A DNA stretch of 16,004 nucleotides from BOG-908 sp964244695 (GTDB lineage: Bacteria; Pseudomonadota; Alphaproteobacteria; Acetobacterales; Acetobacteraceae), in NCBI GenBank assembly GCA_964244695.1, contig CAXTJZ010000074.1, forward strand, positions 1 to 16,004, written 5' to 3'. The stretch's first letter is position 1. The number at the start of each line of letters is the position of its first letter. A model generated the notes under the pieces. It was not told where the DNA came from, ran no database searches, and saw only the letters and a list, made by a program, of their open reading frames with translations. Positions 6,402 to 13,730 of this stretch are shown one piece after another. A program made the translations under genes and the position numbers.

Positions 6402-8583
6402 GCTTGTAGGAGCCGGGCAGTCCCGCCTTGGCCCAGGCTTCCTCGCCACCGCGGTACCAATACACCTGCTTGCCCAGCCGGGATACGAGGTGAAGAGTTG
6501 CGTTGTACGAGGCGACGCCACACGTGCCATCAGCCATGACGACTATCGGCGCGTTCGGGAACCGACCTAGGAACGCGCTTGCCTGACGGTCGACGAACGC
6601 ATCGTCACCTGCACTCCTTGCCGTGCTGTCGCCCCAGACCGCGCCGTCTAACACGGCTGTGCCAGTGCCCAGGTCGATGACCAAGGCCGGGCTGCCGCCA
6701 TGCAACAGCGTGATCAGGCCGGGCGTGTCGATCCTGCTCGCACCGGGAACATCGAGCGGGGTCGGGGTGAAGTCGCCGCCGGTCAGGGGTGTGCCGGAGG
6801 ATTGGACGTGGTCGTCCTGCGTCTCGTCGGCGAAGCGGTCCATGCCTGCTTGCGCTAGCGCATCGAGGAAGTTCTTGAAGCCAGCCAGCGAGCCGAGTGT
6901 TTTCGGTGCGAGTGTGCCTATCCGCCATACGCTCCTATAAGGCCAGATCTTGGCGTAAGACGCGTAGATCGCGCGCGCTCTCTCCAGATCGGTCGCCGCG
7001 TAGGCAGCGATGAGCATCAGCTGAACTCGTTCCAGCCGGCCCCAACTTCCTTGGCCTGCCGCGGGCAGCACGTCACCCGCAGCGGCCATCTGCAGGCTTG
7101 CGATTGCCTCACGATGACGGCCCGCAAATAATTGTATGCTGCCCAGCCGCTGATAACGCTGCTTGCTGTGCGGTCCTTCTGGATCCAGGCGAAGGCTGGC
7201 TTCGATCGGCACAGCCGCAGCGTCCAGGTGGCCGAGGTAATATTCGGCGCTGCCGAGGACCCATTCGGCGTCCACCTCGTTCGGCTGTTCTCTCAGTGCC
7301 AGCGTGGCGCTGGCAATCGCTCCGGCGTAATCGCCCTCGATGGAGAGCAGGCGGCCATGCGCGGCGAGGGCGCGCTCGCTGTGAGGCGCGAGGCGCAATG
7401 CGTGCTCGATTACCTGTCGCGCGCGGGCCTCGTCGGCTTCCTGGTCCGGATCGTCCACGTTGGCGATCTTGCACACCAGAAGCCAGCCGAGTTCGGCCAA
7501 GGCGTCGGCGAAATCGGGTTGGGCTTCCAAGGCGGACTCCAGAAGCCGCTGTGCCGCCTGGTAATCGGCGAGCGTGTCACCGAGGTCGAGCACGTACCTT
7601 GCCCGAAGCAGAAGATCGACCGCGTTTGGATCGTCGGGATGCTCCTGGCTGGAGCGTCTGCTCTCGGCTTCTACGAACACGGCCCCAAGCGTCGCCACGA
7701 TCTGCCCGACGATGAGGTCCCGCGCTTCGCCCACGCGGTCGCGCGGCACGGCAAAACGCCTTGCCCAAAGCTGGGTATCGTTCTTCGTGTCGATCAGGCG
7801 CGCATTGATCCGAAGTGTTTTCTCATCGGCCGACACGCCGCCTTCCAGCAAGTACCTGACATTCAGCGCGTGGCCTATCTCGCCTGCCCCTGTCCTCTTC
7901 TCGACGTAAGTCTCGGCGGTTTCTCGCGCGATCACCAGGCTGCCCGGCAAGCGCGCGAGTTCAGTTGTCAGGTCGTCCGTCACGCCGTCCGCCAAATACG
8001 CCTGTGACATGTCGCTTAAATTGTGAAACGGCAACACCATGATCGAGAGTGCGACATTCGTTGGCGCGGCCACGAAATTGTTGCGCCATAAAAGCCGGCC
8101 TGAGACGGCAGCAAGTACTATGGCAACAGAAATAACGACACCCAGCCTCAACGCCTTTGGAAAACGCCTGCGTTCTTCACGCGGAAACGCCTTGGCGGGA
8201 GCTGGCGCCTGAACGGCAATAGCCACTGGCGATGATGCCCCGCCTGTTGCAGCCTTGGTGGCTGGCAGCAGGTCCCCTACAAAGCGGTAGCGACGTCCGG
8301 GCAGGGTCAGGATCAGCTTGTCACCACCGCCGTGATCGAGAAGCGTGCGGCGTAACGCGGAAAGCTGGACCGACAAATTACCTTCGCTGACCGTCGTGCC
8401 GCGCCAAACACTGGCAAGTATCTCGTCGCGCGTGGGGGCTTCGTCTCGTCGGCTGATCAGGTAGTCAAGCAGGTCGAAGGCCTTGGCGTCCAGTTTCACC
8501 GGTCTGCCGTACGCGGACAGCGAACGGCGGCGCCGGTCGACTTCAAACGGACCGAACTGCCAGCATTCTTCGTCAACCTGCAA
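6391..8583 (-). CDS. CadC/ToxR-type membrane regulator with TPRs and C-terminal rhodanese-like domain
   Basis: This is a 730-residue one-component regulator with several modules. Residues 9-104 are an OmpR-type winged-helix DNA-binding domain (FGPFEVDRRRRSL...LPGRRYRFVG). A transmembrane segment follows at about 146-166. Residues 176-285 match the TolB/FlgO-like domain common in such regulators (IMVLPFHNLSD, LADGVTDDLTTELA, ARLIDTKNDTQLWARRF). About 310-525 are TPR-like helices. Residues 616-728 look like a rhodanese domain (PALVIDLGTGTAVLDGAVW ... RGGEEAWAKAGLP). The expected active-site loop reads DGTCGVASYN with Cys at 688, but the usual CxxGxR pattern is absent, so it may sense or bind rather than transfer sulfur. 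The start is TTG with no strong Shine-Dalgarno sequence and is uncertain. Likely targets are the divergent urcA-family gene or the downstream lipoprotein operon (inference). Confidence 0.85.
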   Translation of the reverse strand: MQVDEECWQFGPFEVDRRRRSLSAYGRPVKLDAKAFDLLDYLISRRDEAPTRDEILASVWRGTTVSEGNLSVQLSALRRTLLDHGGGDKLILTLPGRRYRFVGDLLPATKAATGGASSPVAIAVQAPAPAKAFPREERRRFPKALRLGVVISVAIVLAAVSGRLLWRNNFVAAPTNVALSIMVLPFHNLSDMSQAYLADGVTDDLTTELARLPGSLVIARETAETYVEKRTGAGEIGHALNVRYLLEGGVSADEKTLRINARLIDTKNDTQLWARRFAVPRDRVGEARDLIVGQIVATLGAVFVEAESRRSSQEHPDDPNAVDLLLRARYVLDLGDTLADYQAAQRLLESALEAQPDFADALAELGWLLVCKIANVDDPDQEADEARARQVIEHALRLAPHSERALAAHGRLLSIEGDYAGAIASATLALREQPNEVDAEWVLGSAEYYLGHLDAAAVPIEASLRLDPEGPHSKQRYQRLGSIQLFAGRHREAIASLQMAAAGDVLPAAGQGSWGRLERVQLMLIAAYAATDLERARAIYASYAKIWPYRSVWRIGTLAPKTLGSLAGFKNFLDALAQAGMDRFADETQDDHVQSSGTPLTGGDFTPTPLDVPGASRIDTPGLITLLHGGSPALVIDLGTGTAVLDGAVWGDSTARSAGDDAFVDRQASAFLGRFPNAPIVVMADGTCGVASYNATLHLVSRLGKQVYWYRGGEEAWAKAGLPGSYKRSD

Positions 8584-8880
8584 GGCGGGAACCCCGAGAT
8601 GCCGCGCGGCGCAGCAGACGCCGCGTATAAACCGTGCCGAGCAGAAATGAAAAACACGCGCGCGGGAGCCTGCAACCCGCCCCTTCTGCTAAAAACCCGC
8701 AAGTTTTGTAGGCTATGCTCCTGAAAAGCTGATTTATTACGATTAAAGGTTTTTTGGAGTGATTGATTTCCAAGCCGGCGCCCGGGCTCCTATGGATTTC
8801 TCGTTGCTCCAGCACACGCCGGTCGGCCCCGGGCAGCAGCGGTTTCTATCATCACCAGCTCAACCCAAAGGAGATTATCC

Positions 8881-9294
8881 ATGCAGAACAGGAACACTCA
8901 ACGCATCGCCAGCCTCGCCATGGTTGCCGCAGCCATGATGTCCATCGCGGCCACATTCCCTTCGAGAGCGGACGACACTGTGACAAGCAGCCGCGCGGTG
9001 TCCGTACAGGGCTTGGACCTGAGCCTGACGTCCGACCAGGTGGTCCTGCGTCATCGGTTACGGGTTGCGGCCGCCAAAGTCTGCGCGGATGAGGGAGGCA
9101 GCAGCCGGCTGAACGATGCCGCATTCAGCGAGTGTCACACGGCGGCATATCGCGAGGCGTGGGCGCAAGCGCAGGTCCTGATCGCGTCGGCTGCAAGCCG
9201 GTCCCTCTTTGCGGCCAGGACACTGCCGGGTTCCACGAAGCCGGACCGCCTGTTCGCCTCTGCGAGCACCCAAGCCGGGCTGCCCGGCCGCTGA
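8881..9294 (+). CDS. UrcA family exported protein
   Basis: This 137-residue protein has a Sec signal peptide (residues 1 to about 30, cleavage near SRA/DD). The mature part shows the UrcA-family pattern: a short strand SVQGLDLSL, then RLRVAAAKVCADEG, then a second cysteine in FSECHTAAYREAW; the two cysteines probably pair. UrcA proteins are small periplasmic proteins of unknown function found in alphaproteobacteria and relatives. The start is firm, with AAAGGAG at 8867-8873, seven bases before the ATG. The gene diverges from the large regulator. The 297 bases between them include an AT-rich stretch (8690-8760) that probably holds promoters for one or both, though I could not assign clear hexamers. 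The C-terminal 40 residues are Ser/Ala/Gly-rich and probably unstructured. Confidence 0.8.
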   Translation: MQNRNTQRIASLAMVAAAMMSIAATFPSRADDTVTSSRAVSVQGLDLSLTSDQVVLRHRLRVAAAKVCADEGGSSRLNDAAFSECHTAAYREAWAQAQVLIASAASRSLFAARTLPGSTKPDRLFASASTQAGLPGR

Positions 9295-9445
9295 GCGCGA
9301 GCGGGAAGGCAGCGGGTAGAGCCGTATTCCTGCTGGCTGCGTGCGAGATCCGTCTGACGGAACCCCAGTCCGTCAAGACATTTTGGGATCGACCTTCCGA
9401 TGGACAGGTTTGTGCGTGGCCCTGCGCGAAACGATAACAGCGGAC

Positions 9446-9474
9446 AAAAAAAGGGAGCCATGCGGCTCCCTTTT
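9446..9474. terminator. Bidirectional rho-independent terminator
   Basis: AAAAGGGAGCC (9449-9459) and GGCTCCCTTTT (9464-9474) form a perfect 11-bp stem with the four-base loop ATGC. A run of seven As on the left gives a U tract when read from the minus strand, and TTTT follows on the right. It lies between the convergent urcA-family and csbD-family genes. It is best suited to csbD, whose stop is 26 bases away, and can also end urcA transcripts. Confidence 0.92.
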
Positions 9475-9499
9475 CCGGCTTAGGTGGTACAGATCGAGC

Positions 9500-9685
9500 T
9501 TACTTGTCGAGCGCGTCGCGGACTGTATCCTTGGCCCCGCCTACAGCATTCTCGACCTTGCCGCCGGTCTTCTCGGCCGTACCTTCGGCCTCGGTCTTCT
9601 TGTCGCCGGTGAGCTTGCCGAAGCCTTCCTTGATGGCGCCTTCAGCCTGGTGAAGGGCACCGGTAACGCGGTTCTCGTCAACCAT
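9500..9685 (-). CDS. CsbD family stress protein
   Basis: This is a 61-residue, highly charged, Gly/Ala/Lys-rich protein with the CsbD pattern: an early NRVTGALHQAEGAIKEGFG, then KLTGDKKTEAEGTAEKTGGK and a repeat-like VENAVGGAKDTVRDALDK tail. CsbD proteins are small, probably soluble, general-stress proteins (SigB-controlled in Bacillus; often stress-induced in proteobacteria) with no known biochemical activity. The start at 9685 is set by AAAGGAG seven bases upstream; an in-frame start nine codons earlier lacks this. It stands alone between its own promoter region and the terminator at 9446-9474. A sigma-EcfG-like site sits about 30 bases before the ATG. Confidence 0.9.
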   Translation of the reverse strand: MVDENRVTGALHQAEGAIKEGFGKLTGDKKTEAEGTAEKTGGKVENAVGGAKDTVRDALDK

Positions 9686-9716
9686 TGTTGGTCTCCTTTC
9701 GTTTGCCTGCACACGA

Positions 9717-9742
9717 AACGGACGGCACCGCCATGGGTTGCC
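9717..9742 (-). promoter_or_regulatory. Candidate general-stress (EcfG-like) promoter of csbD
   Basis: On the minus strand GGCAAC (9737-9742) is followed after 16 bases by CGTTTC (9715-9720). The alphaproteobacterial general-stress consensus is GGAAC, 16-17 bases, CGTT, so the -10 part matches and the -35 part has one mismatch. Position (about 32 bases before the ATG) and the stress-protein target make it plausible. Confidence 0.35.
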
Positions 9743-9780
9743 ACAGTCACCCTGCTCTCCAGCAAGACGGACGCTGCACC

Positions 9781-9838
9781 CAGCGCCAGGAGCAAAAGTC
9801 TTTTGCTTCTTCCTTTCAAAAGAGAGCCTTGCCTTGCC
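9781..9838 (+). repeat. Single repeat arm downstream of eno
   Basis: This copy of the arm (CAGCGCCAGGAGCAAAAG, TTTTGCTTCT, CAAAAGAGAGCC, TTGCCTTGCC) is somewhat diverged. It abuts the eno stop codon exactly. Read on the minus strand it can form a weak CTCTTTTGAAAGG / CTTCTTTT-type hairpin and may terminate eno. Unlike the paired elements, no opposite arm lies on its outer side. Confidence 0.7.
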
Positions 9839-11116
9839 TCAGCTCCGCAGGATCGCCCGCCCCGCATACACGGCGGAAGCTCCCAGTTCCGCCTCGATCC
9901 GGATGAGCAGGTGATACTTCGCCGTCCGATCACTACGGCTCAGCGAGCCCGTCTTGATCTGCCCGCAATTTACGGCAACAGCCAAATCGGCAATCGTGGA
10001 ATCTTCCGTCTCGCCGGAGCGGTGGCTCATCACCGCGGTGTAGCCGGCGCGATGGGCCATCTCCACCGCCTGCAGCGTCTCCGTCAGCGTGCCGATCTGG
10101 TTCACCTTGATCAGGATGGAGTTGGCGGTGCCTTCGGCGATGCCGCGGGCGAGGCGCTCGGGGTTGGTGACGAACAGGTCGTCGCCCACGAGCTGGACGC
10201 GGCCGCCGAGCTGTTCCGTCATGTAGCGCCAACCGTCCCAGTCGTCTTCCGCGCAGCCGTCCTCGATGCTGACGATGGGGTAGCGGTCGCAGAGTTCGGC
10301 GAGGTAGGCGACCATGCCCTCAGCGTCCAGGTCGCGGCCTTCGCCGTCCAGGCGGTAGCGGCCGTCGCGGTAGAACTCGGTGCTGGCGCAGTCGAGTGCC
10401 AGGGTTATGTCGTCGCCCAGTCTGTAGCCGGCGGCTTCGACGGCGCGGGCGATGAAGGCGAGCGCCTCGTCGGCGCTGGCCAGGTTGGGGGCGAAGCCGC
10501 CTTCGTCGCCGACATTCGTGTTGTGGCCGGCGTCCTTTAAACCGCGCTTCAGTTTGGTGAAGATCTCCGAGCCCATGCGCACGGCATCCGCCACGGTGGC
10601 GGCAGAGACCGGCTGGATCATGAACTCCTGTATGTCGATCGGATTGTCGGCGTGCTGGCCGCCGTTGACGATGTTCATCATCGGGACGGGGAGGGTGCGG
10701 GCGAACACGCCGCCCACGTAGCGGTATAGCGGCTGACCGAGTTCGGCGGCGGCGGCCTTGGCGGTGGCCAGCGAGACGGCGAGTATGGCGTTGGCACCCA
10801 GGCGGCTCTTGTTGGACGTGCCGTCGAGGTCGATCATGGCGGTGTCGATGTGTATCTGGTCGGAGGGATCCAGGCCGCCGATGGTGTCGAAGATCTCGCC
10901 CTGGACGTTTTCCACGGCAAGCTGGACGCCGCGGCCGGCGTAACGGGCGGGGTCGTTGTCGCGCAGTTCGGCGGCCTCGTGGGCGCCTGTGCTGGCGCCG
11001 GAGGGGACGGCGGCGCGGCCCACGGCACCGCTCTCCAGGATCACGTCCACTTCCACCGTCGGGTTGCCGCGGCTATCGAGGATCTCTCTGGCGATGATGT
11101 CGGAAATGGCGCTCAT
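9839..11116 (-). CDS. eno: Enolase (phosphopyruvate hydratase)
   Basis: This is a 425-residue enolase, the glycolytic enzyme that interconverts 2-phosphoglycerate and phosphoenolpyruvate, cytoplasmic and Mg2+-dependent. All key elements are present: SGAST at 39-43, NGGQHADN at 151-158 and GDEGGFAPN (Glu206, proton donor). The three metal ligands are Asp242 (LALDCASTEF), Glu285 (SIEDG) and Asp312 (GDDLF), and the catalytic Lys337 lies in the signature ILIKVNQIGTLTET. Length is normal. The start at 11116 follows AGGA with a seven-base spacing and gives the standard N-terminus AISDIIAREILDSRGNPT. The frame is open 34 codons further upstream into the repeat arm, but that extension is spurious. 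The gene is flanked by one repeat arm on each side, so it is probably monocistronic. Confidence 0.98.
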   Translation of the reverse strand: MSAISDIIAREILDSRGNPTVEVDVILESGAVGRAAVPSGASTGAHEAAELRDNDPARYAGRGVQLAVENVQGEIFDTIGGLDPSDQIHIDTAMIDLDGTSNKSRLGANAILAVSLATAKAAAAELGQPLYRYVGGVFARTLPVPMMNIVNGGQHADNPIDIQEFMIQPVSAATVADAVRMGSEIFTKLKRGLKDAGHNTNVGDEGGFAPNLASADEALAFIARAVEAAGYRLGDDITLALDCASTEFYRDGRYRLDGEGRDLDAEGMVAYLAELCDRYPIVSIEDGCAEDDWDGWRYMTEQLGGRVQLVGDDLFVTNPERLARGIAEGTANSILIKVNQIGTLTETLQAVEMAHRAGYTAVMSHRSGETEDSTIADLAVAVNCGQIKTGSLSRSDRTAKYHLLIRIEAELGASAVYAGRAILRS

Positions 11117-11183
11117 TGCAGTGTCCTGGGGGTTAGGTTTGCGCGGTGCGGTAACACCGTGGGGGGGCTTTGGGAAATGGGGA

Positions 11184-11241
11184 AAAGGCAGCAATCTTTT
11201 TTTGGCAGTAAGGATCAAAAAGCCTTCGCTTCCTGTCGGGG
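11184..11241 (-). repeat. Diverged repeat arm between eno and the TPR glycosyltransferase
   Basis: AAGGCAGCAATCTTTTTTTG, GGATCAAAAAGCCTT and CGCTTCCTGTCGGG align with the inverted arms at 1138-1195 and 13599-13659. The A side of the inner palindrome is degraded (GCAGTAAGGAT). It occupies the space between two divergent genes, 67 bases from the eno ATG and 27 from the plus-strand start, so promoters for both must lie within or close to it. Confidence 0.65.
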
Positions 11242-11268
11242 ACCCCGGCGGCCGATAGTGGGCGCTCC

Positions 11269-13587
11269 ATGTTTCTGCTGACCTGGCATGGGACCCTCCT
11301 CACTCTGCGCGGGGAGGGCGGCGGGCTCACGCACGCGCCGGTCGCGTCGGCCGCGCCGCTGGACCTGGAGCTGCCGGCCGCCTGCACGGCCGAGCCACAA
11401 CGTGTGCGCACGTTGCTCGGGACGCTGGACGTGCAGCCTGTGCCCGGGCGGCGCGGCGTCTCGGTCTCGCGCTTCGGGCAATTTCTGTACGCCGACGCCC
11501 AGTCCGGGGAGGCCGCCTTCGACCGCATCTCGGCGAGTTTTTGGGAGACCTTCCTGCCTGTCAGTGTGCAGGACCTTGCAGCCCTGCGGCACATCCTCGC
11601 CCACGGCTGGATATGTCAAGCCGACAGGCGGTTCATAGCCCCGCGCGCCGTGCGCATCGCGCCCGGCTTCCGGCTGATGCTGGGCGATGCCGAGCTAGAC
11701 CTGGCGCAGCGCTTGCCGCTGCAGGGGGCTGATCCGGAGGCGGCCTTGCCGGAGACCATCCAGTCTGCGGCAAGCGAGGACTGGGGGACGCTTGTCATGG
11801 CAGGCCCTCGCGGCAGCGCGCTTCTGGAGTCGCAGCGCTGGCCAACACGGGCACGCCAGAACGCCGAAACAATCGTGCTCGCCCTGCGCCGGCACCTGGA
11901 AGGGAGCGAACCCGGGCAGGCGGTGTTCGATAGGGATGTGGCCGCCCTGATGGCAGACGGTGGCGTGCCAGGCCTGTCCGCCTATCTGGACCGTTGCCTT
12001 CCGGCGGCTTGCATCCCGGCCGCACCCGCCGACGACGGGCGCGCGTCTGCAGCGTCCGCCGCAGTCGCGGCGGCTGCGTTCACCGAGGGTGTGACGGCGC
12101 ACGAGGCGGGCGACTACGGGGCGGCTGTCGCAAGCTGGTCTGCCTGCCTGGCCGCAGACCCGTCCTACCTCAACGTTCGCAAGCGGCTCGGTGAAGTGTT
12201 GATTGCGCTCGGCAGGCCGCTTGCCGCCTTGCCGCTGCTCGAAGCGGCAGCCGAAGCAGCACCTTCGGACAGCGAACTGGCGTTGTACCTGGCCGCACGC
12301 TATGGCTATCTCGGCTGGTGGGACCGTGCCCATGCCATGCTTCCGGAGTCTGAAAACGGGCTCACGGGATGGCTCCTGCAGACGTTCCGTCACGTGCGCG
12401 CGACTTTTGCCAAGCATTCCGAGACCGCCGCGCGACTGTCCTCCGCCGGCGAGGAGCGGATATCTTACGAAGACCGGCTGCTGCTGTGCCAGACCCGGCT
12501 TATGCTGGGTGACGTGGACGGCGCCGACGCCGCGGCCGAGGCGCTGCTGCGCGAACGGCCTGGCCAGTTCCCGCCGCACCGCGTCCGGGCCGAGACGTGG
12601 GTGCGCAGGGCCGGCGCACCCGCGGGCGTCGCCTACCTTCGGGCGCTGGACGTGCCGTTCGGCAACGGTGCCCCGCACCGGCTGCTGCTCGGCCGGCTGC
12701 TGATCGAGACGCAAGACTATCCGCAAGCCTGCCGCGTGCTGAAGCCGCTGCTGGACGGACAGCACCGCTCCGCTGCCTTCCGGCTGGTGGCGCTGGCTGC
12801 CTTTTGTGAAGGCGACATGGCGTCCTTTGCTGAGCTGAGCCTGAGCTGGCTGGGCGCCGGCACGCGGGAGACGCAGGCGGCCGTCTTCACCATCGCAGCA
12901 TGCCGCACAGCCGGGCGGCTTCCCCGGCTGGCCGACGGGTTTGCCCGCCAGGTGGAGCGGAAGCTGCGGATCATACAGTTCTGGCATGAGCCAGAACTGC
13001 CGGCCGACGTGGCCGCGGCCATGGCAAGCTGGCCCGCGCGCAACCCTGGCTTGGAGCATGTCATCTTCAACAGGGACAGCGCGCGGGACTTCATCGTCGG
13101 GCATTACGGGCCGCAGGTCTTGGAACTGTATGACAACGCCCGTCATCCCGCCATGCAAAGCGACCTGTTCCGGCTGGCCTACCTCGCCGAGCGCGGCGGC
13201 GTATATGTCGATGCCGACGAACACTGCATTGCCGATATGGGCGACGTGTTCGCAGCCCTGCTGCAGGTGCAGCTTGTGGCCTGGCTGTCGCACGAGACGT
13301 TCCCTTATTTATACAACGGCTTCCTTGCCGCGGCGCCTGGCAGCGTGATCCTCCGCAACGCGCTCAAGGAGTCGGTGCACCTGCTGACGGCGCATCGCGC
13401 AGCGGGCACGCGCACCGACATGTGGGCGGTAACCGGTCCGGGGCTGATTACGCGGGCGGTGGGAAAGCGTCTGACGGAAGCCTGCGACGTGCTGCTGCTT
13501 AAGGACAGCGAGTATCGCGGATTTGCGCAGACGCTTGAGGATTTGGCTTACAAGAAAAAGCCTGAAGGGAATTGGCGTACGTCTTGA
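11269..13587 (+). CDS. TPR protein with C-terminal DXD (GT32-like) sugar transferase
   Basis: This 772-residue protein has three regions. Residues 1 to about 140 carry three similar blocks (HGTLLTLRGEGGGLTHAP, RFGQFLYADAQSGEAAF, DRRFIAPRAVRIAPGFRLML) that suggest a beta-trefoil or similar beta fold. About 270-345 are clear TPRs (FTEGVTAHEAGDYGAAVASW, LGEVLIALGRPLAALPLLEAA), with further helical repeats to about 550. Residues 564 to about 740 match the glycosyltransferase sugar-binding DXD family: KLRIIQFWHEPELP, NPGLEHVIFNRDSA, then HPAMQSDLFRLAYLAERGG and YVDADEH with the metal-binding Asp648/Asp650. It should transfer a sugar from an NDP-sugar, perhaps to a surface polysaccharide or a protein bound through the TPRs. 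There is no signal peptide. The ATG has no evident Shine-Dalgarno sequence, so the start is only probable. Confidence 0.82.
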   Translation: MFLLTWHGTLLTLRGEGGGLTHAPVASAAPLDLELPAACTAEPQRVRTLLGTLDVQPVPGRRGVSVSRFGQFLYADAQSGEAAFDRISASFWETFLPVSVQDLAALRHILAHGWICQADRRFIAPRAVRIAPGFRLMLGDAELDLAQRLPLQGADPEAALPETIQSAASEDWGTLVMAGPRGSALLESQRWPTRARQNAETIVLALRRHLEGSEPGQAVFDRDVAALMADGGVPGLSAYLDRCLPAACIPAAPADDGRASAASAAVAAAAFTEGVTAHEAGDYGAAVASWSACLAADPSYLNVRKRLGEVLIALGRPLAALPLLEAAAEAAPSDSELALYLAARYGYLGWWDRAHAMLPESENGLTGWLLQTFRHVRATFAKHSETAARLSSAGEERISYEDRLLLCQTRLMLGDVDGADAAAEALLRERPGQFPPHRVRAETWVRRAGAPAGVAYLRALDVPFGNGAPHRLLLGRLLIETQDYPQACRVLKPLLDGQHRSAAFRLVALAAFCEGDMASFAELSLSWLGAGTRETQAAVFTIAACRTAGRLPRLADGFARQVERKLRIIQFWHEPELPADVAAAMASWPARNPGLEHVIFNRDSARDFIVGHYGPQVLELYDNARHPAMQSDLFRLAYLAERGGVYVDADEHCIADMGDVFAALLQVQLVAWLSHETFPYLYNGFLAAAPGSVILRNALKESVHLLTAHRAAGTRTDMWAVTGPGLITRAVGKRLTEACDVLLLKDSEYRGFAQTLEDLAYKKKPEGNWRTS

Positions 13588-13598
13588 CTGGTGCTTCA

Positions 13599-13730
13599 AG
13601 GAAGCAAGGCTTTCTTTTTTGAAAAAAAGAAGCAAAAAACTTTTGACTCCGCTGTCGCGAACCTTCCCGGTTAGTCGCTGACAGGGAGTAAAAGTTTTTG
13701 GTCGTTTTTCAAAAAAGGACTGCTTTCTTC
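13599..13730. repeat. Back-to-back pair of palindromic repeat arms
   Basis: The left arm (13599-13659) runs AGGAAGCAAGGCTTTCTTTT, then a run of As and GAAGCAAAAAACTTTTGAC, to CTCCGCTGTCGCG. The right arm (13676-13730) begins CGCTGACAGGGAG and ends at TGCTTTCTTC. They are inverted copies with a 16-base spacer. Together they fill the gap between two convergent genes, starting 11 bases after the transferase stop and ending at the phosphoesterase stop, so the element could terminate both transcripts. Confidence 0.88.

Noticed and set aside
9341..10540. 399-codon plus-strand frame across csbD and eno
   Set aside because: It crosses a strong terminator, csbD and most of eno in antisense; the protein has no coherent domain.
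11695..13293. 532-codon minus-strand frame opposite the TPR glycosyltransferase
   Set aside because: It lies entirely inside the plus-strand gene, which has clear TPR and DXD motifs; the antisense product resembles no family.
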